Positions 56,165 through 64,000 of a DNA stretch of 64,000 bases are shown in pieces. A program made the translations under genes and the position numbers. The DNA comes from Rahnella variigena (GTDB lineage: Bacteria > Pseudomonadota > Gammaproteobacteria > Enterobacterales > Enterobacteriaceae), in assembly GCF_003610915.1 (NCBI RefSeq), contig NZ_NSDJ01000002.1:186001-250000 (forward strand). Reading direction: 5' to 3'. The notes beneath the pieces were generated by a model that was not told the DNA's origin, did not search any database, and was given only the letters and a program-made list of their open reading frames with translations. The stretch's first letter is position 1, and each line of letters begins with the position of its first letter.

Positions 56165-56560
56165 TTATTCCGGCAGTTGTGCTAACGCGTTTTTCACTGC
56201 ATCAGGCATCGAAGGGCGTCCGTTAGTCAGACAGGTTGCCACAAAAGTGGCTTCGGCAAACACCACGCCATCCACTTTGATCTGCTGAACGAAGTTGACG
56301 CGGTTACGTTTCTCATTTCTCGCCAGTTCACAGGTTACTTCAACCTGATCGCCTTTTTGCAGGCTTTTACGAAAGCGCAGTGAATACTCCAGCACCATGT
56401 ACATGTTGCCCTGAGCAAACTCTGCCTCGATATCAATACCCAGCGCTTCGCGCATGTAGGCATGGCGCGTCCATTCCATATAGAAGGGATAATACAAACC
56501 ATCCACGACACCCTGAAAATCGATATGTTTTTCATCTACTTCATAATGCTTACTAAACAT
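56165..56560 (-). CDS. Acyl-CoA thioesterase of the 4HBT hot-dog family
   Basis: 131 residues with the hot-dog fold signature FQGVVDGLYYPFYMEWTRHAYM near the N-terminus, the 4-hydroxybenzoyl-CoA thioesterase pattern (Asp14 position DFQG). The natural substrate is unknown. GGAGC precedes ATG 56560. It is divergent from a LysR gene across 156 bases, which suggests LysR control. Confidence 0.86.
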   Translation of the reverse strand: MFSKHYEVDEKHIDFQGVVDGLYYPFYMEWTRHAYMREALGIDIEAEFAQGNMYMVLEYSLRFRKSLQKGDQVEVTCELARNEKRNRVNFVQQIKVDGVVFAEATFVATCLTNGRPSMPDAVKNALAQLPE

Positions 56561-56674
56561 TTGCTGCTCCGTAGCCAGTCCATTTTTTTAAACAGGGCAT
56601 CATATATACAACAGTAAGTTCTTTTGGTAAAAACCAACGTGTTTCAGAATATAAGATCTCTTGTATCAGGATAA

Positions 56675-57610
<936 letters not shown>

Positions 57611-57650
57611 TACGTCAGCGGCACGAATTTTATCCTTCACAGGTTATGGT

Positions 57651-58106
57651 TCAGTCCCGCAATATTTTCGAGAAACATACAGCCTCATTCCGGCCGATAT
57701 AGGGTCCGTAATTCTCTATGAGTACGTATCCGTTATTCTTATAAAAATTTACCGCCTTATGGTTAACGTGTCGGGTTTCAAGCCATATCTCTGTATATCC
57801 CATGTTTTTCGCGGATGTTTCGAGAAAATTGAGTAAGGCTTTTCCTACCCCAGGGGCGCTTCGATCTGAGAACATTCTTTTAAGTTCGGCGATATTTTCT
57901 GTTAACGGTCGGATAGCTCCGCACCCTGTTGCATCGCCTTTTTCGTTTCGTGCCAGCACCCAAAGCGATCTGTCACCATCCATTGAATCTATTGTGAAAT
58001 TACTTTTTCCACTATCACCCGTTATCGCTGCAAGCTCCGCTGACAATTTTTCTACTAAAGAACAAGAATCTGGCGAAAATGGGTCTGATTTCTCTACTGT
58101 TATCAT
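57651..58106 (-). CDS. GNAT-family N-acetyltransferase
   Basis: 151 residues. The acetyl-CoA binding stretch reads LKRMFSDRSAPGVGKALLNF, followed by IWLETRHVNHKAVNFYKNNGY, both typical of GNAT enzymes. The acceptor is unknown. GAGGG precedes the ATG. It is convergent with the LysR gene at 57610. Confidence 0.88.
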   Translation of the reverse strand: MITVEKSDPFSPDSCSLVEKLSAELAAITGDSGKSNFTIDSMDGDRSLWVLARNEKGDATGCGAIRPLTENIAELKRMFSDRSAPGVGKALLNFLETSAKNMGYTEIWLETRHVNHKAVNFYKNNGYVLIENYGPYIGRNEAVCFSKILRD

Positions 58107-58335
58107 TCGATACCCTCATAAAGTTCTTAGTCAGAATAGAAGATGTTTAAGGTAAATTCCTCATGTTTTATTTGATGATGTTAAATGCCGGATTTCTACA
58201 GCTCCACCTGTGATGTTTTCCGTTTTTCTGGCCGATCACTTAAACTGCCCCACACAGGACGGAACATAGGGAAAGTAAGATGCTTTTGCCAGCGACAAGC
58301 TTTATAAAAAACGTGTATCAATCGTCATCTGAAGA

Positions 58336-58965
58336 ATGAGTCATCAATTGTTTGTTTCTCTGGATGGGCCCAAGGGTGCCGGTAAAACCACATTGCTGGA
58401 GGCCATTACGAAAGTATTAAGGGCAGACAACAAGAAGGTGGTCCGCCTTTGCGAGAAAAAAAGCGATCCATACAGGGGCGAAACAATGGCTCTTGTTAAC
58501 AAGTTCGCCCGAAATCCCACTCTGGATTTGGAATTAGAGGTTTGTAAGCGCCTTGCTGATAGCCGTGCCTGGATTTCTGAACATGTGCTGACTAAGCAGC
58601 CAGCGGACTGCATTATCCTGATGGATCGCTGGTATCCGTCGGATGCCGCATTTCGCCGGATGATCCCTTTTGCAGAGATTTTACAGCTTAACATTGAACG
58701 AAGGGTGAGAACGCCAGACCTGCATGTCGGGGTGGTGACTGCGCCTGAAATTTCCTGGGCAAGGGCCGCGTCGCGGTCGCGCGGGCTGGGCAGTACGGTG
58801 ATTTCTAAGCTGGAAGAGCATGTCGCTTGTACCACGGCGTTCGAGCGAGAAGTTGCACATCATGACTGGATTTTATGCCGCAATGAAGGAACGATCGAAG
58901 ACGCAACGATGCAGGTCATTTCAGAGATCTACAGGGTGTCCGGCCTCTTACATCCCCGCTTCTAA
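58336..58965 (+). CDS. Thymidylate-kinase-like P-loop nucleotide kinase
   Basis: 209 residues. The P-loop is DGPKGAGKTT at the N-terminus, and DRWYPSDAAFRR matches the DR-x-x-S step of thymidylate kinases, with a lid-like SRSRGLGSTVIS. It is diverged from the housekeeping tmk and may phosphorylate another nucleotide. No clear ribosome site. Its last 18 bases overlap the end of the convergent LysR gene. Confidence 0.75.
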   Translation: MSHQLFVSLDGPKGAGKTTLLEAITKVLRADNKKVVRLCEKKSDPYRGETMALVNKFARNPTLDLELEVCKRLADSRAWISEHVLTKQPADCIILMDRWYPSDAAFRRMIPFAEILQLNIERRVRTPDLHVGVVTAPEISWARAASRSRGLGSTVISKLEEHVACTTAFEREVAHHDWILCRNEGTIEDATMQVISEIYRVSGLLHPRF

Positions 58966-59835
58966 AAACTCAATAAAGGCTCTGACTTTTGAATTCAGTG
59001 CCGAGCGTTCGTTGACGCAGGCATAGATATTCATCGGCAGAGACTCTGCGTCGCTGTCGCAGAACAAAGGCATGAGCCGTCCGCTATCAATCAACGGCTG
59101 GGCGATAAAGCTTGCCAGCCGCGCGATACCGCCGCCGTTCTCTGCTATTTTGGCAATAATATCAATGTCATCGCTGATGAATTGCGGATTGAGTTTCGCA
59201 TTAATAGGTTGCCCGTTAATCTTAAATGTCCAGGGCAGAAAACGTCCGTCGGTGGGATAACGAAAAACCAGGCAGGCGTGCCGGCTCAGTTCTTCGGGAG
59301 TCTGCGGGATGCCTGCGCGCGCCAGATAAGCGGGGGCGGCGCAGAATATAAACGGCAAAGAGGCGATTTTTCTGGCAATCAGTTGATCGTTTAGTTGTGC
59401 CTCGATGCGGATACTGACGTCTATGCCTTCCAGCCGGTGGTCAACGTTGCGATCTGTGCTGATCAGTTCGACATCAATATCGGGAAATGACGCTTTGAAC
59501 GCTGGCATCAGTGGTGCGATGACATACCGGCCAAAGGCGGCAGTCGTGGCGATGCACAGCGTCCCTTGTGGTTTGGTTTCAAGCGCAGCAGCCTGCGAAG
59601 CGAGATCAATATCATGGGGAATATGACGGACTTTCTCGAAATAGCGTTTACCACTTTCGGTTAATGTCATGCTCCGGGTGGTGCGCGATATCAGGCGTAC
59701 GCCCAGATGTGTCTCAAGTCGCGACAGGCTCTGGCTCACCGCCGCCGGACTCATCCCTTTACCACGTGCTGCCGCGGCGATACTGCCGTGTTCCACTACG
59801 CGGATAAAATTGCTGATCAGCCCTAACACATCCAT
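58948..59835 (-). CDS. LysR-family transcriptional regulator
   Basis: 295 residues, helix-turn-helix IAAAARGKGMSPAAVSQSLSRLE, effector domain with DVSIRIEAQLNDQLIARKI. GGAG precedes ATG 59835. Its divergent neighbour at 59964 (a small DUF2798 membrane protein) is the probable target. Confidence 0.93.
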   Translation of the reverse strand: MDVLGLISNFIRVVEHGSIAAAARGKGMSPAAVSQSLSRLETHLGVRLISRTTRSMTLTESGKRYFEKVRHIPHDIDLASQAAALETKPQGTLCIATTAAFGRYVIAPLMPAFKASFPDIDVELISTDRNVDHRLEGIDVSIRIEAQLNDQLIARKIASLPFIFCAAPAYLARAGIPQTPEELSRHACLVFRYPTDGRFLPWTFKINGQPINAKLNPQFISDDIDIIAKIAENGGGIARLASFIAQPLIDSGRLMPLFCDSDAESLPMNIYACVNERSALNSKVRAFIEFLEAGM

Positions 59836-59963
59836 AGTCTCTCCCGTGCCCGATTCGTCACTTTTTATTAATAATGATTAAAGCACAACCGCTCTACTAC
59901 CGTCAGGGCTAGCTTGTTAGTTTATCCGCTGTTTCGCAAACCTCCGTTAAACAGGATAACCCG

Positions 59964-60227
59964 ATGACTGACGCAGTGACTAAAAATATCCCACGTATTC
60001 GCTTTCCTAAACGTACTTCCCCCTACATTTTTGCGCTGTACATGGCGACCATTATGGCGTTTCTGATGAGTCTGGTGATCACTCTGGCTGAATTTGGCAT
60101 GGGGCCTCATTACATGGAAAATGTGATGAATGCTTATCAGGTTGCTATGCCCGCGGCCTTTGTCTGCATACTCGTTGTCCGTCCGGTGGTTATCCGGCTG
60201 GTGGGATTAACGGTTCACGGTCACTGA
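59964..60227 (+). CDS. DUF2798 small membrane protein
   Basis: 87 residues with two membrane segments (FALYMATIMAFLMSLVITL and AMPAAFVCILVVRPVVIRLV), matching the DUF2798 family. Function unknown. AGGA precedes the ATG. Only 128 bases separate it from the divergent LysR start. Confidence 0.85.
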   Translation: MTDAVTKNIPRIRFPKRTSPYIFALYMATIMAFLMSLVITLAEFGMGPHYMENVMNAYQVAMPAAFVCILVVRPVVIRLVGLTVHGH

Positions 60228-60325
60228 GTCATTCAACAGGCTGCCTGGAGATATATAGAAAAGGGCGGGCGTCTCATCTACGCTGTATGAGCTTTGCCCT
60301 TTTTGCATTTACAGGAACTGGAAAG

Positions 60326-60535
60326 ATGAAAGTCGACTGGCACAGTGCCTTACTGACACGTACCACGCTTGTGGATAAGCATTACAGAAACACCCAGAAT
60401 GTTCGTCGTTTCCTGACTGAACAGTGCGGGGAGGATTTTCGCTTCGATCGTGATTTTATGGCCTGGATACGCAATGGAGTGCCAAAAACGCTGGGCGATG
60501 TGGCCGATGAGTGGAAGCGCAGGCAGTCACCGTAA
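60326..60535 (+). CDS. Small DUF6434-like protein
   Basis: 69 residues, basic and helical: KVDWHSALLTRTTLVDKHY, then TLGDVADEWKRRQ. The pattern resembles DUF6434 (SAP-domain-associated) proteins; this is a tentative match. I start at ATG 60326 with AGGAAC about 8 bases upstream. Confidence 0.65.
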   Translation: MKVDWHSALLTRTTLVDKHYRNTQNVRRFLTEQCGEDFRFDRDFMAWIRNGVPKTLGDVADEWKRRQSP

Positions 60536-60552
60536 CGCTGATATTTTAAATT

Positions 60553-60578
60553 CTGAGTCCCCGATGCTGAGGACTCAG
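60553..60578. terminator. Hairpin between convergent genes
   Basis: CTGAGTCC and GGACTCAG form an 8-bp stem with a 10-base loop, between the DUF6434-like stop and the aldo-keto reductase stop. Confidence 0.5.
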
Positions 60579-60590
60579 TTCACAAGATCC

Positions 60591-61448
60591 TCAGTTCATT
60601 CCGTTCAGTTTTTCCATCAGCTCATCAGATAAATTCAGCCGTGCGCTGGCCAGGTTTTCCTGCAAATGTTCCGGTGATGACGTGCCGGGGATCAGCAAAA
60701 TATTCGGTGAACGTCTGAGCAACCAGGCCAGCGCGACCTGCATCGGTGTGGCCTGTAAGTCAGCGGCGACTTCATCGAGTTGCGTTGACTGCAGCGGGGA
60801 AAATCCGCCGAGCGGGAAGAAAGGCACGTAGGCGATGCCCTGATCCGCCAGCCGGTCCACCAGCGCATCGTCATGGCGGTTGGCCAGGTTATACATATTC
60901 TGCACGCAGACAATCGGCGTCAGTTTCTGCGCGTCCTCGACCTGTTTTGCCGTGACATTGCTCAGGCCAATATGACGAACCAGTCCGCGTTCTTTTAGCT
61001 TAATCATCGCCTCCAGCTGCGGTTCGAGCGATCCTTCTTTCGGCTGATGGGTATCCAGCATACTGCGCAGATTCACCACTTCCATTGCCTCAAGCCCCAG
61101 ATTGCGCAGGTTATCTTCCACCGCACTGACCAGTTCCTGTGGCGTAAATGCCGTTAACCAGCCGCCTTTCTCATCCCGGCGCGCACCGACTTTGGTGACG
61201 ATACACAGATTGTCAGCGTAAGGATGCAGGGCTTTTTTGATTAGCTTATTGGTTTCATGCGGACCGTAGAAATCACTGGTATCGATATGATTCACACCGC
61301 TCGCCACCGCATCGCGCAATACCTGAATGGCGCGGGCTTCATCTTTTACCGGACCAAAAACACCCGGACCTGCCAGCTGCATGGCACCGTAACCTAAACG
61401 TGCCACTTCGCGGTCGCCGAGACGATAAGTCATTGAGGGTTGTGACAT
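60591..61448 (-). CDS. pdxI: Aldo-keto reductase, PdxI/YdbC-like (pyridoxal reductase)
   Basis: 285 residues. The text RLGYGAMQLAGPGVFGPV, NHIDTSDFYGPHETN, RHIGLSNVT, YVPFFPLGGFSPLQS and SPNILLIPGTSSPEHL matches E. coli YdbC (PdxI), which reduces pyridoxal with NADPH. The tetrad Asp/Tyr/Lys is present in DTSDFYG and VTKVG. AGGAG lies 6 bases before ATG 61448. It is divergent from a LysR gene 95 bases away, a likely regulator. Confidence 0.87.
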   Translation of the reverse strand: MSQPSMTYRLGDREVARLGYGAMQLAGPGVFGPVKDEARAIQVLRDAVASGVNHIDTSDFYGPHETNKLIKKALHPYADNLCIVTKVGARRDEKGGWLTAFTPQELVSAVEDNLRNLGLEAMEVVNLRSMLDTHQPKEGSLEPQLEAMIKLKERGLVRHIGLSNVTAKQVEDAQKLTPIVCVQNMYNLANRHDDALVDRLADQGIAYVPFFPLGGFSPLQSTQLDEVAADLQATPMQVALAWLLRRSPNILLIPGTSSPEHLQENLASARLNLSDELMEKLNGMN

Positions 61449-61543
61449 GGGATTCTCCTTTATGTGTGTTCAATGATTGTAGCGCTGCGCTGGCTGTGCA
61501 ACTATCCGGTGAAATCAGGACAAACTGTACGAGGCTACGCACA

Positions 61544-62464
61544 ATGTCGATGGATATCGCCCTGCTGCACGCAGTGGTTGAGGTGGCAAAAGCCGGAGGA
61601 TTTCGCGAGGCGGCACGGGTCACCGGCAGTAATGCATCACGGCTCAGCGATGCGGTACGCCGCGCCGAACAACAACTGGGCATCCGGTTATTTCACCGCA
61701 CCACACGCACGGTGGTTCTGACCGAAGCTGGCAGGGCGCTGATTGAACGACTGCTGCCCGCGATGAATGAAGTGAATGCCGCGCTGGATGCGCTCAACCG
61801 TTACCGCCACACGCCCGGCGGCATATTGCGTCTGAATGTGCCGGTCAGCGCCACGCGGCTGGTTTTACCTGCCTTAGTGCCGGAGTTTTTACAGCGCTAT
61901 CCCGATATCCAGCTGGAAATCATCGCCGAAAGTAATGTGCAGGATGTGTTTCGTGACGGCTGCGACGCCGGTATCCGCTATGACGAACGTCTGGAGCAGG
62001 ACATGGTGGCGATCCCCATTGGTCCGCGTATTCAGCGCTACGCCGCTGCCGCGTCACCGGCATATCTTGATGTCCACGGCAGGCCGTCGCATCCGCGGGA
62101 TCTGATCCCGCATCGCTGTCTGCGCGGACGCTATGCCAGCGGCATCATGCCCGACTGGGAATTCGAGCGTGAAGGCGAAACCGTCAGCGTGCAGGTGAGC
62201 GGTCCGCTGGTGGTCAGCGTGGGTGGCGCGGTCGATCTGGCGGTGGAAGCAGCGATTGCAGGAACGGGGATCATTTATCTGTTTGAAGAATGGTTACGAC
62301 CCGCCATCACCAGCGGAAAACTCGAGCCCCTGTTGCAGCCATGGTGGCTGTCTTTTTCCGGTCCGTGGCTTTATTACAACGATCGCCGTCTGATCCCCGC
62401 GCCTTTACAGGCATTCATTGATTTTGTGCGCGAAGACAATTTGCGCCGGGAAAACTCACTCTGA
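61544..62464 (+). CDS. LysR-family transcriptional regulator
   Basis: 306 residues. Helix-turn-helix FREAARVTGSNASRLSDAVRRAEQQ with an effector domain (DGCDAGIRYDERLEQDMVAIPI). Serine replaces the usual Pro/Ser pattern in the recognition helix (NASRLSDA). I start at ATG 61544, or ATG 61550; the open frame further upstream overlaps the aldo-keto reductase and lacks a ribosome site. Confidence 0.92.
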   Translation: MSMDIALLHAVVEVAKAGGFREAARVTGSNASRLSDAVRRAEQQLGIRLFHRTTRTVVLTEAGRALIERLLPAMNEVNAALDALNRYRHTPGGILRLNVPVSATRLVLPALVPEFLQRYPDIQLEIIAESNVQDVFRDGCDAGIRYDERLEQDMVAIPIGPRIQRYAAAASPAYLDVHGRPSHPRDLIPHRCLRGRYASGIMPDWEFEREGETVSVQVSGPLVVSVGGAVDLAVEAAIAGTGIIYLFEEWLRPAITSGKLEPLLQPWWLSFSGPWLYYNDRRLIPAPLQAFIDFVREDNLRRENSL

Positions 62465-62958
62465 GCCTGGCGCTGCCTGTGTGGTCGCCGCCGGATGATA
62501 TGAAGAGGGCGGCTGCCCGGTCACGCGCCGGAACATGGTGGAAAACGACGAGCCGTTGTCGTATCACGGCGTCAGGTTCTTCTGGCATGCTCTTTACCCG
62601 CCGGTGTATTCCAGCCGTGCCCGACGTTCTGCATGCCCGGATTTATGTCATCTTGCTGCTGGCGGTGCTGATGGCGATGGCTATTTGAAAACACGAATAA
62701 TTAACACAACCATAATATAATTCACGACTATTACCCATGAGGGATATATTTATCCAAAGCTCATAAATAACATTTACCTTAATAAAGGTATAGACCGGAC
62801 TTGTTTAACTCTTATTTAGTTTTCCCACCTCAGAATAATAGTATTAAAAATATCCTTTATACACACTGAAGAGATATTAAATAAATTCAGTTCATCGGTA
62901 ACAGGTACGAATTTTTCCGGTGGTTCAATACATTATCTGAGGCTGGAATAATCATCTT
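62465..62958. other. Intergenic region without a supportable gene
   Basis: About 490 bases. Short frames at 62479-62720 in two phases give unlikely compositions. The last 260 bases are AT-rich and probably hold the promoter of the gene at 62959. Confidence 0.5.
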
Positions 62959-63486
62959 ATGCGTAGAGTTAACCGGGTAAATCTTTTATGGCTTCTGGCC
63001 TTTACGGGGCCAGGGGCGGCTAAAAATGATGCCAGCGAACTGAGTTTGTACTCAATCAATACCGGTTCATTTGTTTACCATATGACGGGTAATGTCGGGG
63101 ATTACAACGAAATTTTCAAGAATAAGTTCTTTTCCGTTGAGCGTAAATTATCTCAGGAGTCGAAGAACAGTATGCTCGTGGGCACGATGAAAAACAGTTT
63201 TAACGATCGCTGTTTGTCGATGGGTATGAGAAGGGATTTACACGAAATCAATTCTAGGTGGATGATAAAAGGGGTCTATGCCTACACCGGTGAGTTCTTT
63301 GCAAAAGCGTTCAGTGACTGCGGCAATCACGGGTCATATCATGATTTTAAAAAAGTCACCGGCATCGGTTTTTCGCCTTACATCTACCACGCTCTCCAGT
63401 ACAATCCGACCACTTTCTTCGGCGTTGAAGCGGGGATTATTGCGCCTGACATTTTTGCAACCAGTATCCAGTGGAGCTTCCGATAA
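62959..63486 (+). CDS. Exported protein of unknown family, tandem copy 1
   Basis: 175 residues with a short hydrophobic N-terminus (LLWLLAFTGPGAA). The mature part opens SLYSINTGSFVYHMTG and holds VGTMKNSFNDRCLSMGMRRD, with two Cys; the end IFATSIQWSFR has the alternating, aromatic-final character of an outer membrane beta-barrel strand. The size fits an 8-strand barrel. I cannot name the family. A close relative follows at 63654. No clear ribosome site. Confidence 0.75.
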   Translation: MRRVNRVNLLWLLAFTGPGAAKNDASELSLYSINTGSFVYHMTGNVGDYNEIFKNKFFSVERKLSQESKNSMLVGTMKNSFNDRCLSMGMRRDLHEINSRWMIKGVYAYTGEFFAKAFSDCGNHGSYHDFKKVTGIGFSPYIYHALQYNPTTFFGVEAGIIAPDIFATSIQWSFR

Positions 63487-63653
63487 GGTTCTGACATAAA
63501 TAGTTTTTTTCAATGCGATAACGCCTCCCTATATACCGAAAATACCTTTCGGTTCTCCTCCTGATATTCTTTTTATTCACTGCGTCTATACTCAAATTCA
63601 GGCTGATGCTGTTCGATTTTCAATACTTTTTTTTCATTAAGGCGGTGGCTGAC

Positions 63654-64000
63654 GTGCTTAAGAAAACTTTCGGGCTTTCATGCCTGCCGTTATTAGTAGC
63701 CCTGCCTGCGAGCCAGGCAGATCAATTAAACTTATATTCGATTAACACCGGATCCTTCGTTTATCACCTGACCGGTAACCACGGGCAATATACCGAGAAA
63801 TTTGATAACGATTTCTATTCGGTTGAGCGAAAATTCTCTGAAGATTCAAAGTATAGTGTGTTAGTCGGGACGATGAAAAACAGCTTTGATGACCGCTGTA
63901 TCGCCATAGGGATGCGGCGCGACTGGGCGGAGAGCAACACGGGTTGGGTGTTCAAAGGCGTGTACGGTTACACCGGTGAGTTCTTTTTTGATGCCTTCAA
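63654..64000 (+). CDS. Exported protein of unknown family, tandem copy 2 (cut by window end)
   Basis: The first 115 codons are visible. The signal peptide ends LPASQA, then LNLYSINTGSFVYHLTG and VGTMKNSFDDRCIAIGMRRD match copy 1 almost exactly, including one Cys. I start at GTG 63654 after AAGGCGG; ATG 63606 in the same frame is an alternative with a poorer signal peptide. Confidence 0.8.
   Translation, partial: MLKKTFGLSCLPLLVALPASQADQLNLYSINTGSFVYHLTGNHGQYTEKFDNDFYSVERKFSEDSKYSVLVGTMKNSFDDRCIAIGMRRDWAESNTGWVFKGVYGYTGEFFFDAF

Noticed and set aside
62479..62720. Short overlapping frames after the LysR gene, one with a C-terminal hydrophobic run
   Set aside because: Two phases compete, composition is unlikely, and neither matches a family; it may be a decayed gene, but I cannot show it.

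Overview
The window looks like chromosome of an enterobacterium (order Enterobacterales). The chaperone-usher fimbria, class II microcin leaders, FidL/ToxR-like pair, paired aqpZ genes, UmuC with a LexA box and the NemR-like and PdxI-like proteins all fit that group. A Yersiniaceae member such as Rahnella, Rouxiella or Serratia is my guess, but nothing here fixes the genus. No tRNA, rRNA, insertion sequence, integrase or CRISPR array was found.

Bases 1-10725 form one leftward gene train. In transcription order it holds two small peptides with 15-residue double-glycine-type leaders, a complete chaperone-usher fimbrial set (major pilin, chaperone, usher, two-domain tip adhesin), a NarL/RcsB-type response regulator, a TolC-like outer membrane protein, an HlyD/CvaA-like adaptor and a C39-peptidase ABC exporter cut by the left edge. 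The fimbrial operon thus sits between microcin-type precursors and the machine expected to cleave and export them. This is the most unusual arrangement in the window.

Bases 11756-31838 run rightward. Two regulators are followed by an OmpA-like lipid-anchorless envelope protein, a giant type I-secreted adhesin of about 4,149 residues, and its own exporter (TolC-like, ABC with a degenerate C39-like domain, HlyD-like). The adhesin carries a high-GC array of nearly identical 582-bp Ig-like repeats and a tandem duplication of a roughly 920-residue Ig plus propeller-like block. Two type I secretion systems with different jobs therefore lie within 32 kb.

Bases 32063-40394 hold an OB-fold stress protein and two divergent autotransporters. 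One of these is an S6-type serine protease with an intact H92/D125/S229 triad. Together with the fimbria and giant adhesin this makes the left two thirds of the window a surface-interaction region.

Bases 40585-51656 hold two close aqpZ paralogues on either side of a LysR/efflux/hydrolase cluster, a ToxR-like plus FidL-like membrane regulator pair, a LuxR-type regulator, small envelope proteins (LysM, GlsB/YeaQ-like, YidB-like) and a metallo-beta-lactamase-fold enzyme.

Bases 51869-64000 are mostly housekeeping-type accessory genes. They include a LexA-boxed umuC without umuD, and an electrophile-stress module: an SDR-like NAD(P)-binding protein, a DJ-1/PfpI protein and a NemR-like repressor, linked by three identical 15-bp operators and one degenerate one. 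Thioesterase, GNAT, thymidylate-kinase-like, aldo-keto reductase and three LysR genes follow. A tandem pair of unfamiliar secreted proteins lies at the right edge, the second one cut by the window end.
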